Origin: Hybos culiciformis
Taxonomy: Eukaryota; Arthropoda; Insecta; Diptera; Hybotidae
Assembly (NCBI GenBank): GCA_964007475.1
Contig: OZ023273.1
Location: 106,266,485 to 106,330,484 of the forward strand
DNA: 64,000 nucleotides
Direction: 5' to 3'
Shown: positions 1-11,500 of the stretch, in pieces
Layout of the letters: each line of letters starts with the position of its first letter
Position numbering within the stretch: position 1 is the first letter of the stretch
Notes under the pieces: model-generated
Seen by the model: only the letters and a program-made list of their open reading frames with translations
Database searches by the model: none
What the model was told of the DNA's origin: nothing
Program-made: the position numbers and the translations under genes

Positions 1-52
1 CAGCTCAGTTCCGCTCTAAGGTCAGTTTTAAGGTCCAAAAGCAGATACGATA
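1..52 (-). mobile_element. Truncated copy of TTA-flanked MITE (family A), cut by window edge
   Basis: The first 52 bases are the reverse complement of the left end of the complete element at 25017-25406, with only a few differences. Both carry the CTCAGTTCCGC and AAGGTCAG words and the terminal GCAGATACGATA / GCAGATAAGGTA motif. The end at base 52 is followed by TTA (53-55), the 3-base duplication also seen around the complete copy. The remainder lies left of the window. Family identity is seen directly; assignment to a superfamily is inference. Confidence 0.8.
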
Positions 53-55
53 TTA

Positions 56-417
56 AGTAGTAATGATGACTATTTAAGTCGCATACCAAATTGGTTATTA
101 TCAACTATAGAAAAAAAGAATCTAATTCATTTCCAACCAATTCAATTATTTAATTTATTCATTTACCTATACAGGTTTATTTTTATATTATTTTTATACT
201 GTAAATTTCATTTTATACTCTAAGAGTCTAAAATTTTTTTGATTTTTTATCAATTTATCGTATTCAGTAATTGCATTCTATTCAAATTCAATAACTATCA
301 ACTTTATATATCTTAATGCATTTTTTAAGTATGAGTATAAAAGTTTAGCATTAAAAGTATTAAAAGTTCATAACCCTTTCCTTTCAAAATTTCTAAAAAC
401 TCATTTTCTTCAATAGT
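56..417. other. AT-rich stretch, no gene seen
   Basis: Low-complexity AT-rich DNA between the edge MITE and the LINE fragment. No splice-bounded open frame or repeat was recognised on either strand. It may belong to a downstream intron of gene 1, whose next exon must lie to the left. Confidence 0.5.
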
Positions 418-858
418 TCAATAGTTAAAATTCTTTTTCAAAACTTTGGTACCATACTCTTGTGCCCAGAATATTTTCATGTTAATCACAATTTTTTGCT
501 AAAAAGTTTGGTAGTCTGTTGTTCGACATTGCTAGGACTATTCGTATGTAAGTGAAATAAAGTATCAAAGTGTAAAGATACAATTTGGATATAATCCAGT
601 CTCTAGCAACAACATGTACTTACGAGTGTTGTGTAAATACTTTTTTTAAATACTTTTTTTTTTTTTAAATCTGAGTAATTTTTCTACTTCCTCATTTTCG
701 TTATAGCCCCGCACTTGGGCACCGTAGCACATTATAGACCTTGTAGTGGCTTCAAACATTTTATATTTAAAATTTTGGACGATATACTTCAATTTATAAT
801 TTACCTGATTCAAATTTGGTTCAAACAGTTTTTCTGCAGCAACTAGTTTTTGTTCATT
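418..858 (-). pseudogene. Decayed LINE retrotransposon fragment: C-terminal reverse-transcriptase ORF
   Basis: On the minus strand, from 858 downward, a frame reads RSIMCYGAQVRGY followed by EEVEKLLRF. After a poly-A interruption it continues in other frames as KYMLLLETGLYPNCIFTL (about 575-630), then NRLPNFLAK and KIFWAQE (about 450-525), ending at TGA (418-420). These words and their order match the region after the catalytic core of insect non-LTR retrotransposon reverse transcriptases, where an aromatic is expected in place of the R in AQVRGY. It is dead: a long A-run replaces residues after LLRF, there are in-frame TGA and TAG codons in the middle, and a one-base shift occurs at the A-run before KIFWAQE. 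The catalytic core and 5' part are missing. The exact clade (Jockey/I-like or other) cannot be decided by eye. Confidence 0.82.
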
Positions 859-1399
859 TTACACTTGTTAACTATTTGTACCTCACTCGTATTATTATTC
901 CACCACAACAACTTGGTAAATATTACACTTTTACTAAGAGAATTTAAATAAACATTTTTTTTTCTTCTTTTCTTCTATTTGCTTGTGTTCTTTGGACTTC
1001 AATTAGCAAAATTAATATAAAAAAAAAGGACGAGGGAATAAAAGGATAAACTGGTCAATCATTGTTGTTTGTATATTGTTGACAATGAACTATTATTACA
1101 TTTACTTTTATGTGGATTTAGGACTTTAGTTTTGTTTTATTATTTTTTTTTTCATATAATAGTGTCCTTAAAATGCATCGATATTATAAAAGAAAAACGA
1201 GAATAACAATACAATCTCCCCATGAGATTATGAAATAAAATTTCTATTTTTTTTTTGTTCAATTGACATTAATTCTTTTTCATTATCCTTTCTTGGCCTT
1301 ATTACATTTTTGTTTTTGATACGTAAATACGTTAAAGTATTATTTAATACTGTTTATATTATTATTTTTTCGTTATAATTGTTATATGTATATACTTAC
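859..1399. other. Intron 3' of KH exon, no further exon seen
   Basis: On the minus strand this follows the donor of the KH exon, so it is the start of a downstream intron of gene 1. It is T/A-rich with poly-T tracts. I found no acceptor followed by a plausible QUA2 or C-terminal exon before the LINE fragment. Confidence 0.5.
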
Positions 1400-1663
1400 A
1401 GGAACTAAGAATCTTCTAACTTCTGCTAATGCATAAGCTATTCGTGCATGTGCTTCAGCTGGAGGTGCAAATGTAGTTATTTCAACATGTAAATCTTCTG
1501 CTAAATGAGCATATCTCGGCTCACCACTTGTTCTCAATTCGTCCTCTTTTTTTCGATCTTTCATAGAACCTCTTCCTAAAACAGCCATTTTACACATAGT
1601 GTCTTCTTGAAGTCGTTTCATAGAATTGCCTTTTGGTCCCAGTAGCTTTCCTACAAAATTGAA
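1400..1663 (-). CDS. Gene 1, KH-domain exon (STAR family, KHDRBS/qkr58E-like), 88 codons
   Basis: This exon carries most of a KH RNA-binding domain. It begins [14 protein letters not shown], with the RNA-binding GxxG loop as GPKG, continues [19 protein letters not shown], then [12 protein letters not shown], and ends [17 protein letters not shown] then RRFLVP. This is the Sam68/SLM/qkr58E form of the maxi-KH fold. Members bind A/U-rich RNA and regulate splicing, usually as dimers in the nucleus. Boundaries are direct: the acceptor reads CCTATCGTTTTCAG before TTC, and the donor after CCT is GTAAGT. Length is 264 bases, phase 0 at both ends. The exon's first internal ATG is at 1619-1621; the true frame extends upstream through the acceptor. 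KHDRBS- and qkr58E-type paralogues cannot be separated without a tree. The QUA2 and C-terminal parts are outside the window. Confidence 0.96.
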
Positions 1664-1876
1664 CTGAAAACGATAGGGATAAAATATTTGCTTGTAGTAA
1701 TTAAAAAATCAATTTAAATCAATATTATTTATGAATTTTATTGAAATTGAATTATGATAAATGAACTAATACAAACTAACACAAGTTAAATTTTGGATTA
1801 ATAAATTTTTTCTTTAATGAAATCTGATTAATAAATTTAATAAATTGTTGTGAATAAAATATCAACAATTCCTTAC
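1664..1876 (-). other. Gene 1 intron between KH exons (213 bases)
   Basis: A GT-AG intron on the minus strand, with donor GTAAGG after CCAAAG and acceptor TTTTCAG. It is phase 0 and splits the KH domain between DHPK and FNFVGK, a junction that restores an uninterrupted family-like sequence. Confidence 0.93.
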
Positions 1877-1977
1877 CTTTGGATGATCCTTCACAGGAAC
1901 AGCTACTCGGACAGCAATTTTGATCGGCTTATCTCTAGTCAGGTCGAACATCTTTATTTTTTCAGATTGAATCGATC
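1877..1977 (-). CDS. Gene 1, upstream KH exon (start of KH domain)
   Basis: The exon is 101 bases. It starts with GA, which completes a Gly codon (G|GA) begun in the exon at 21659-21788, and encodes 33 residues. These end with RDKPIKIAVRVAVPVKDHPK, the first beta strand and lead-in of the STAR KH domain. The acceptor reads ATTAATTGCAG and the donor GTAAGG. The first part (SIQSEKIKMFDLT) is the linker from QUA1 to KH and is less conserved. Joined to the next exon, the peptide runs through the KH fold without gaps, so I am confident of both frame and order. Confidence 0.93.
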
Positions 1978-4900
1978 CTGCAATTAATGTAAAAAATAAA
2001 ATTTTAATTATTGGTGGATTTTTTAAATTATTATTAATTTTTCTAAATAAAATTTTGATTCATACATGGAAGTATTATAATATAACCATCAAAAATATTT
2101 CTTCTTCTTTTATATGCTCTTCTTAAGGGTTAAAAATTATTCATCGAATCATAATCTGTGAAGTTCTGAGGTTTGGTGTCATTTTACGAATATGTTAAGA
2201 AAATGATACATAACTTCATAATTTTCCAACGAGTTCTATCATATAATTTTCATTTTATTTTTGGTTCTATTTTCATCGAAAAATATCCAACTTCCGAATC
2301 TTTGCACAAATTGTTATACATTTTTATTAAAAGAAAAAATAGAGTATATAAATGGGGATATAGGCTTTATAAGTCCCTAAAGAAAATCACTTATTAGACC
2401 AATATTAAGATAGGATTAAATTATACTTGAGATTCAATTTAATATATAATCAGTTAAGGATAGACGTCGAGATAAGGTACAAATAATTATTTTATATTTG
2501 TTTTCACTGTAGACATTCATGAGGGTCTAATTAAAACTCCCAAAATTATTTTCTGGAAAATTTCATTTAATATTAATATTTTTGTTTTGATTAGTTTTAC
2601 CTAATTGCCAATGAAATTTTTGGAAAAAAAAAAAAAATAAAAAAATATGAAAAACCCTCTACTTAAAAAATATAATTTATTTAAAAAATAATGTTTATAA
2701 AAAAATATTTTTTTCCTTTTTTTTTTTTTTTTAAATTATTTTTATATAAATTTTTCTTTAATAGATGGTAATTTATTTTAAGGATAAAGAATAATTTTTT
2801 ATGAAACATTAAGAAAACAATTTTTTTATGTTAATTTTCATGAATCATGAAATGATAAATTAAGGTTTTCATTTTTCGCTCGAAATGTTTATGTTAATTT
2901 TAAAAGGTGGGAAGTTCAAGTTGATGCATTTTTTGACAAATTCTATGAAAAATTTATTTAATTTTTGCGTGAAACGTGCGAAGCCAGGTAGTCATAGACG
3001 TAGAATTGTATGCTTGAGAAACACATGTGTACAATGATTAGTAAGTATAGGAAATACGCTGCTTCTTGTAGGCCGATTATTGATCAAAACGTACGCAAAT
3101 TCTTCATTATAATTTATTGAAATTTAAGTACACTTAGCTACAAAGGTATTGTGTTATATTCTGCAAGCAAATTTTTATAGCTATTTTTAAATCTGTAGAA
3201 AGCTTGAGAGCTGTTTCAAATATTTGAGGCTGGTTATTTTAAATTAAAGATGTAAAAAATAATTTAGTGAATCTACTTTTAATTACCTTGTTGTTAGAGA
3301 TAAACATAGAAAATTCCACAATGATGTAAAAAAAAATTAGGAAACTGTTTTAAACTAAATTGTTGAAAGAATTAACCACAATAATTTGAAGTTTTAACTA
3401 ATGTGCCTCCGGAAAGTATTTTATGCGAACAAGATATTTTTGGTATAGATAAGAGGACTAAATAAATATGTTGCCGAAATATTATTTTAAATTTTCATAT
3501 TTATAACTTTTGTATGGTTTTAATGAATTTGGTTCAGTCATTATTTATTTTTTATTATAAAATAAAATAAAAACTTATGTTTTTCGTCAACTTATTAAAA
3601 TTTGAAAACTAAAATAATCATTATTTAAAGAAAATTAGAGAAAAAAAACTTTATATATATATATATATACATATATATTCATATTCTAGTTGAGATTTAT
3701 TAAATGTATTCATGTAGCAGATACATAATATGTATAGTATACATAGTATGTATTCCAAATATTATTCTTTTGAAATTCATTTCACAAATATCCAAAAGAA
3801 AAGTTTATACAAAATGAGTGAAATTTATCTGTCTCTAAATTGAAATATGTATGTAGAAAAAAAAAATACTTTGGAACATTTTGTATTTTAAATCTTCGAT
3901 GCATAAATTCTTTTGATATTAAGGTATAAATAATAATTAAACAAAAATTGAAAAAATTTGATATGTTCTTTTTGAAAATTTTATTTATTTTAAACTTTAT
4001 GTTCCTAATCTGGAAAAAAAAATTATATATGAGTAGGTCCCTATATTTATTTTGTAAAAACATTTGGATTTGAAATTTAAAATTGTGACTAAAAGTGAAC
4101 GAACACAGATAAGTCATAATAAAATTAAAAAAAAAAACCATTTAGTAAAAAATTTTCCTTTTAAATATAAAATAAACATTAGAATTTTAATACCTATTTT
4201 TTTTATTGATAAATGTCTATTTCAAAGCAGGAAAAATCACTTTGACCAATTTTTTTCTTTGAACAACGAAAGACTTTTTATATAGTATTGAAATTGGAAA
4301 AAATTAAATATTAAATCTCATTGCAGGTCCATGCATAAAAAAAACCTTATAATATAAATAATACTGAAGCTTTTGACTTTAAGAAGAAATATAAATTCAA
4401 ATTCTAATAATGTTGGTATTTAAGTATAAGAATTATATAAATTTTAGATTCAAATTATATTCAAAGCAAAAATCTTTAAGGTGCAATATCTCTTTAAAAA
4501 GATTAATGCTAAAATTTCTCAGACCCTAGTAATCCGAAGCTTTATCTCAAAAACTGTACTAATTACAAAGAATATTACTTTTTTATTGAATATTTTAATT
4601 TAATTTAATATAATTTTTTCTCTCTTAACATTCTGTATCCTTCAGTTAAAGTCGTATTTACATATTGTTGCTGACATAATAATTATTGTCTACAAAGTTT
4701 TAATTAGCTTGACTATGATTGAAATTCTGATGTCAAATTATTCAAAAGAAAATAAAGATAAATTATTATGGTTTGAACAACAAAAAAAAAAAAAAAACAC
4801 AAAAAATGTAATTATTTAACAACATTATTATTAAATTTTACTGTCATCACAACAATGTTTTTTTTATTTTATATTATGGTTTTATGCATCTGATGAAAAT

Positions 4901-5077
4901 ACAATGTTTTTAAAGAAACATAAAAATGTAACTATAGGTAGTAAAAAAAAAAAAAAGGTTGTTAATTTTAAATTTAATACTAAAAGTTGCTTTGTGTCCT
5001 TCTAAATATGCATAATTAAAATTAATTTTAGTTTATGTATGGACTTGGTACATTTAAAAAAAAAACAACATTAATAA
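1978..5077. other. Intronic AT-rich DNA; one higher-complexity island at 2970-3105
   Basis: Mostly A/T-rich with homopolymers and an AT microsatellite near 3653-3669. The island at about 2970-3105 has mixed base use and short frames open on both strands (about 22 codons plus, 37 minus) but no recognisable domain or splice pair, so it is not called as a gene. Confidence 0.5.
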
Positions 5078-5510
5078 GCGAGTCACACTACAACTAAAAA
5101 GCCACTACTTATGGTGGCTTTTTCAAATGCGTTCACACTTGCATTTTTTTGTTTTTTTTGTTTTTTTTTCTCTTTTTGTAATATCTTTTTCCTTTTTTTT
5201 CCGAAATATTTTTTACTTTTTTCTTTTTTTTTTCTCTTTTTGTAATATCTTTTTCCTTTTTTTTCCGAAATTTTTTTTGTTTTTTTATTCGTTTTTTTTA
5301 AAAAAATAGCCGCCAACTTCCTGAAAGTATGCAATTCTTAGTTTATTTTTTTCTCACAGAGCTCATTTGTTATTTGATCCCTGATTTTCTAGTGGCTTTT
5401 TGAAAAGCCACTAGCTTTTTTTCTTTTATTTTGTATGGAAAAAGCCACTAAATAGCCACAACGATGATAGCTTTTTCAAAAAGCCATTAAAAAGCCGAAG
5501 TGTGACAGCC
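5078..5510. mobile_element. Candidate MITE with imperfect inverted ends and hairpins
   Basis: The left end reads GCGAGTCACACTACAACT. The right end, reverse-complemented, reads GGCTGTCACACTTCGGCT, sharing GTCACACT with a similar layout. Inside are repeated AAAAGCCACT / AGTGGCTTTT words, including a perfect palindrome at 5389-5414 (12-base arms, 2-base loop), and a 64-base-period tandem duplication. No target-site duplication is clear. The lysine-rich frame crossing it is poly-T/poly-A translation, not a gene. Confidence 0.5.
5169..5271. repeat. Tandem duplication, period 64
   Basis: The block TCTCTTTTTGTAATATC followed by a T-rich tract and CCGAAAT occurs at 5169-5207 and again at 5233-5271, nearly identical. 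It lies inside the candidate MITE and is probably slippage in its pyrimidine-rich core. Confidence 0.85.
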
Positions 5511-8500
5511 ATATAACCCAAAGAGTAATAAATAATTATTAATATTAAAAAGATAGTGTGGAAATATTTTTATGGGTAATTATGCTTTAAAAAAAAAATG
5601 CGCTTCATAGAACACAAGCATAAGAACCAATTAGTATTATTTTAGGTCAATTTTTAGAAAATAATTTCTTTCGTAACTACGCAGTTATGTTGTAAACTTA
5701 TGGAACTACAATTCGTATACCTTGATTACATAGTGATTACTAAAGTTTTTTTCTAGAATTGCTACATCGCTGTGCATAATATTTAATACTGTGGAGTTGC
5801 AGAACAATTGACATAAAATTGAAATATCTTTCATTGCTTAATTTTATTCTAGTAAGTATTTTGAAATATCGAATAAGATTATATATATACATAATTTTTC
5901 ACTTTAATAAATCTTTAATAATAATAATTGTGATATTTAATCTTTATAAATAATAATTTTGATTTTAATTATACAGCAGTTAATTTATATTTGACTGTTC
6001 TCTATAATTAAGCATTTAAAACAGTCCAGTAATAAGTATTAATTTGAAATTCAAAGTTTTTTTTTTTTTGAAAATATAATTTTGTTTTGAGGTAAAATAA
6101 AATTGCGTAGGTGTAAATGGTACTTTTACAACTAAAGGAAAGAAAAAAAGTTTTCCGCTTATTTTTTTTTTTGCATTTTCTTTAAATATAAATACTAAAA
6201 TAAGTATATATATATTCCAAACTTTAATAATATAAGAAATTCTGCAGAGTTTTCCATTTCCTTAATTCTATATAAAAATTTTATTAAAGATAATTTATTA
6301 ATTATTTAAACTTCTTTTGCAGTTGGTTTAATTTTTATGGTAAAAGTTTTGCATACAAAAATGTAATTATATTGTTTATAATTTATTTATAATTAAGTTT
6401 TAAAATTTAAATTAACAATTCATGAAATGAATATTAAAAATGTTTAGTGCTCTGAATACGTTTCAAAACAATAAATGAGTAAAACAGAATTATATTCTTA
6501 AGGTGACATTATAATAATAATAATATAATGCTTATTTAATTTCTTTGATTATGTCACATAACAAATTATGTTATACACTTTCGTACATAAACATAAATAT
6601 ATTATATATTTTAGTTTATTGAAGTCTTCTTCAAAATTTATTTATTTTTTGCATTATTTTTGATGATTTTGTTTTTAATTCCAGAATAATAATATTTTAG
6701 GTATGATTAATTTTATTCATGCATATAATGAATGTTAAACCTTTTTTTTTCCTACTTATAAGTTATTCCTAAGCAAAAAAGGTTTTTGTTTCGAAATTGT
6801 TGTAAAGTAGTGTACATAAAAATAATGCTTGTAGTTGAGAATTCCGTCTAAAAATTAAAAATATATATAAACTATTTTATAATGAATAATAATGTTATTG
6901 TTATGTTTAAGAAAAATTAAAAACAGCTACAAGAATATACTCTAGTCAGAGATACGTTTGTTTTTGGTTAAGGTTAAAGAATATGTAATTAGAATGTAGA
7001 AAAAAAAACTCATTCATTGCAATGAAAGTTAGAAAGTAAATTAGTAATTCTTATTTCTTCACACTGAATATAACAATGGAAGGATTGAAGAATACATATG
7101 CTTGATGAAAGTCTCAAATTTGATAGTATAAACTTTGTAATAGCTTAAATAAAGCTCATAGTGTCAATAGGAGTTTTCATTAAAAAAATGCATTTGCTGT
7201 TATTTAAATTTAAATGACTTTAAACGACTGTTAACACAAATGTTTTTTTAACCAACTATATTGTATTCAATCACTTTTGAAACATTACTGTGACGATTGG
7301 ACCTTTTTTTCTTAACAGGAAATTGAACCGAAAACATGCATATTTAATGTCATTCAAAGTATAAAAGCAATCATAAATTTTACTAAACTGATTTTTTTTT
7401 TGTGGATTTTTTTTACATTTAAAGTTTTTTTCCAATTTACCCTTAAAGAAATTTTTTTATTCTTCATTTCAATTTGAAATTTTAACAAAATTATATTTTT
7501 TACGTGAGCTTTTAAGAATATTCAGTTTTTGTTCATCATGATGTTAAATAGCTTAGTTTTGCAAAAAAAAATTTTTTTAATGTTCTATCAATAAAATTTA
7601 AATTATGTTATTCGTTGTTAGAAACTCATTCAACGTTTTCGTAATAATTTTTAAAAACATCATTCAAAGTAAAAAAAAAAAGAAGAGAAACGTTTCATTA
7701 TAATAATTTTTATGATGAAAATCACTTAAAAATATATTATTTTATTGGAAAAACTATTTAAAATTTTATTTTTTATAAAAAATTCATTTTCTTGATAATA
7801 ATATAATATAAAATTTATAAATACAAACTCATATAGAAATTTTATAGTTTCCATTAGGAAAGCATTAATTCCTGTCATTTTATCACTTTATTCTAGTTAG
7901 TTAATGTTTTATAATTATTATCCTAAAGCAAGTTCTCCTTACCAAGTTATTATGATCTTTTCATATTCTTCAGAAGAATACTAATTCTAGTATCTAATGA
8001 ATGTTTACCAACATCTAATGAAAATGAATAGAATGAGACTTAATACTTTCTGCAATATATGAATATTTATTAATAACTCTAAAATAAAGAAAAATAGTTT
8101 ACCAACAAAAATGTTAAGATGCCGTTGGTTTAGCTAGCAATAAACTCTGAACTGGAATCAGTTTAACAATCAGTGTTAATAATATATTGAATATTCTAGA
8201 AGTGTTAATAATATTGAATATTCAAGAATATATGTATACACTCAAACTCAATATATGTATTCGATAATATCATGAAAGCTTACATTTTTCACAATCTTAA
8301 AAAAAATTTATTTAAATATATAAATTTCAAGCAATCAAGATAAAAGGCGCAAAATATTTATCTGCCGTGTTATTTGAAATTTTTGAATAAATATTATGGT
8401 TTCTTTTTATATCAACATTGTACATACAGTACATTATACAAATATACATACATATATTTATTCCGAAAGCAAAAATAAAAAAAATTTATATTTTTAAATA

Positions 8501-11500
8501 TGATTTTCTGTTTAAAGTTAGACATGATTTTATTATGATTTATTTTTATTGCATAGCTCAATTCTCAAATATCTTTTACAACTTTATAATATATGTATGT
8601 AGTAGGTATGTCTAAAGAAAATAAAAATTAAAGTGGATAAAAAGCACATAACAACACTTGAGTTCCTCTTATATACATTTTTTTTTTTGTTTTGAATGTT
8701 TTTTTTATTCAAATCACTCTAAATTTTCCTTATACACTCCATGTAACCCTTTTTTGTACAAATATAACCGTTTTGAATTGGTTTATTATACAATGTTGTT
8801 TAAAAAAAAAAAAAAAAACAGACGGTGCCTGTACCGAAAATAATGAAAAACAAATATTTTCCTTATTACATGTACTATTGAATCATATTCATTTCTTCCA
8901 CCTTAACTGGACATTAACTTTCCTCTTTAAAGGATACTTATAATTATGTATAAAAAAAAATAATAACGTAAAAAAAATCCAAAAAAAAAAGGAAACTCAT
9001 AAAAATCTTCATTAAATATTTAGAATCTATTTAAAAGACATTAACTTGGAATTTCTGAACTTCAATTACTATATATATTTATAGTAAAAACATGAAAAAA
9101 ATGTTTAAATATGACCCAGAAATATAAACAAAAATTTACGCGGTCCTAATTGGGAAAAAAAAATTCCAAACTGGGCTACAGTAATGCAAATAAAATATCC
9201 ATACACTAAACATAAAACTAAAAAAAAAAAAATTACCAAAAATTGTTGGTAAACATTTAATAAAAAAAAAAAAAAAATATAGGAAGTTTTGTATTTAAAT
9301 AAAGGTTGAATTTAACTTAATGGAAAATATCGCAAAAGTCCCAAGTGTATAAGCGTTAAATTGATTCTTTCAAACTTGAAAATTTCGATATATTTTTTTC
9401 CTTACTTTTCCTTATCTTTCTGTTCCAATTTATGATGTCTTTCTTCTTTTGAAGATTATTTTTTCTTGATAAGATTATTCTCAAAAGTTTTTTATTATCA
9501 CAAGCATGAAAATAATTTTGAATAATTCTTCTGTGTAATGTTTATAGAGAAAAAAAATCAGGAAAACAAAAATTAAGAAGAAAAAAAACAGGAAAATAAT
9601 GAGAAAATGTAGCAATCAGTATATAAGGATGAAAAAAAGTTACTTTGATAATTTTTGTCTAAAACGTTAGATAATATTTTTTTTTCCTGTTTTAGTTAAG
9701 AAAGATAATAAGGAAACGAAGGAAATACACAAATTTTATAATTTTTTTTATTTTTTATCAGAAAGGGCTTAATTAAATGCATCAGATATTCCAATATGGG
9801 TAACATAAGTTACATAATCATCCATTTTATTCCGGATAGTTAGTTTTTTTTATAGATAAATTTACCATAATAATAAGTGTATTTTTTAATACGAGCTTAC
9901 AAATTTCGGTTATAACATTTTATACAAATTGATATTTTTTAGAGGAAAAGTATTTTAACTCTTATCTTTAGTCACTAAAGGTTCAAGGAATTTTTATAGC
10001 CTGTTTTGTGTATTCTTTTCAACATTTATTCTTAGTTGCATTTTTTAAGCGCGTACCATTTAATACTACAATAACTCTTATTTAGAATATTTTATCAAAT
10101 ATTAGTCGCATAATAGTTAAAAAACTATAATACTTAGAAAAATATGTACATATATATAGTTTTTTTTTATTTTACATATATTCTAAATTTAATTTTCTTT
10201 ACATAATATCCACATATATTTTATATTATACAAATTTGGAAATCTGATGCAATAATGTTGTAATCACAATATTGTAATTCAAACAACATTATCTTCGTGA
10301 CTTCAGTATATATTAAGAAGTCAAGATTTGAATATACCTTAATGTCTAAATTTTATAATATTTATGTATGTATAAAATTCTCTTGAATATTCAGTTAATG
10401 ACAGGACATAATATATACAAAAATATATTTTATACTCTAGCAGCAGTATATAATGTCAGAAATATACGTTTTTGTATTAAAAACTTTTTTTTTTTTTGGA
10501 AAAAGGTCTGAAAACTGATAAGAAAATGTTTTTTTCTTTCTTTTATATGTTTACCATCCTTGTATACATTATAAATATAACAAAAACTAACAAAGGCGCC
10601 AAGTTGATATAATGCCTTATTATGCTTTAATATATAGTATTTATAAGTTGTATTTATATATAGTATTTATATATATAAATATAAATATCTAAATAGATAC
10701 ACATGCTGATTTTAATAAAAAATTTGTTTTAAATCAGAATTTTCTTGCTATTTTTTCATTTAAATTAATTTATGATAATAAAGTTACTTTCATGATTTAT
10801 GTATGTATACATATAAAAGAAAATATAACATAATAAACTTATTTGTTGTGAATTTTTATGATAACTATAATAAGGTATTAATAAAGATGGGGTTGCTAAA
10901 TAGGCTTTGTTACATTGAAAGCTGGTTTAAAAATTTGTGGTAACGGGCGGGTAACTACATAATGTATACTTAATGTTGAATGAAAACACCATGTCTTATG
11001 AAAATTAAGATGTTAAGATACATATTTTCTTGACATTTCTTTAACATCGAAAAAGTTTCGCAATTTATCAATTTGTGCTGTGGATAAACTAATTAAAAAA
11101 AAATTTAATATCCCTTCAAAAAAAAAAAAATTGCTTCAAGTAATTTTCTTGATTAAATTTTCGTTTAAAAGCTACAGGTCTTTATTAAAAGTTTTGTTTT
11201 ATTGCACATTTAACACAATTTTAGTTTTTAGATATAATCTGCTTTATTAGAAAATATAAAATGTGTTAACATTATTAAGTTTTCATGAGAAATTTTAACA
11301 GAAAATATTTCAATAAAATATGTGCAGCTTAGAGGGGAATTGTACTATAATATATTGTTCAAAACTATTCATCCTTGAATATAATATAGGTAGGTATATA
11401 TTATGATAAATAATTAATAAAATAATATTGGGACGATAAATAATGTATATACTGAACAAGAACATCATAAATTTATCCTAATTTATGATAGATTTTTTTT

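Noticed and set aside
3782..4141. 119-codon minus frame
   Set aside because: F/I/N/K-rich composition expected from A/T-rich DNA, no splice context and no recognisable motif.
5083..5334. 83-codon Lys-rich minus frame
   Set aside because: It is a translation of tandem poly-T/poly-A tracts inside a MITE; no domain, and the repeat structure explains the openness.
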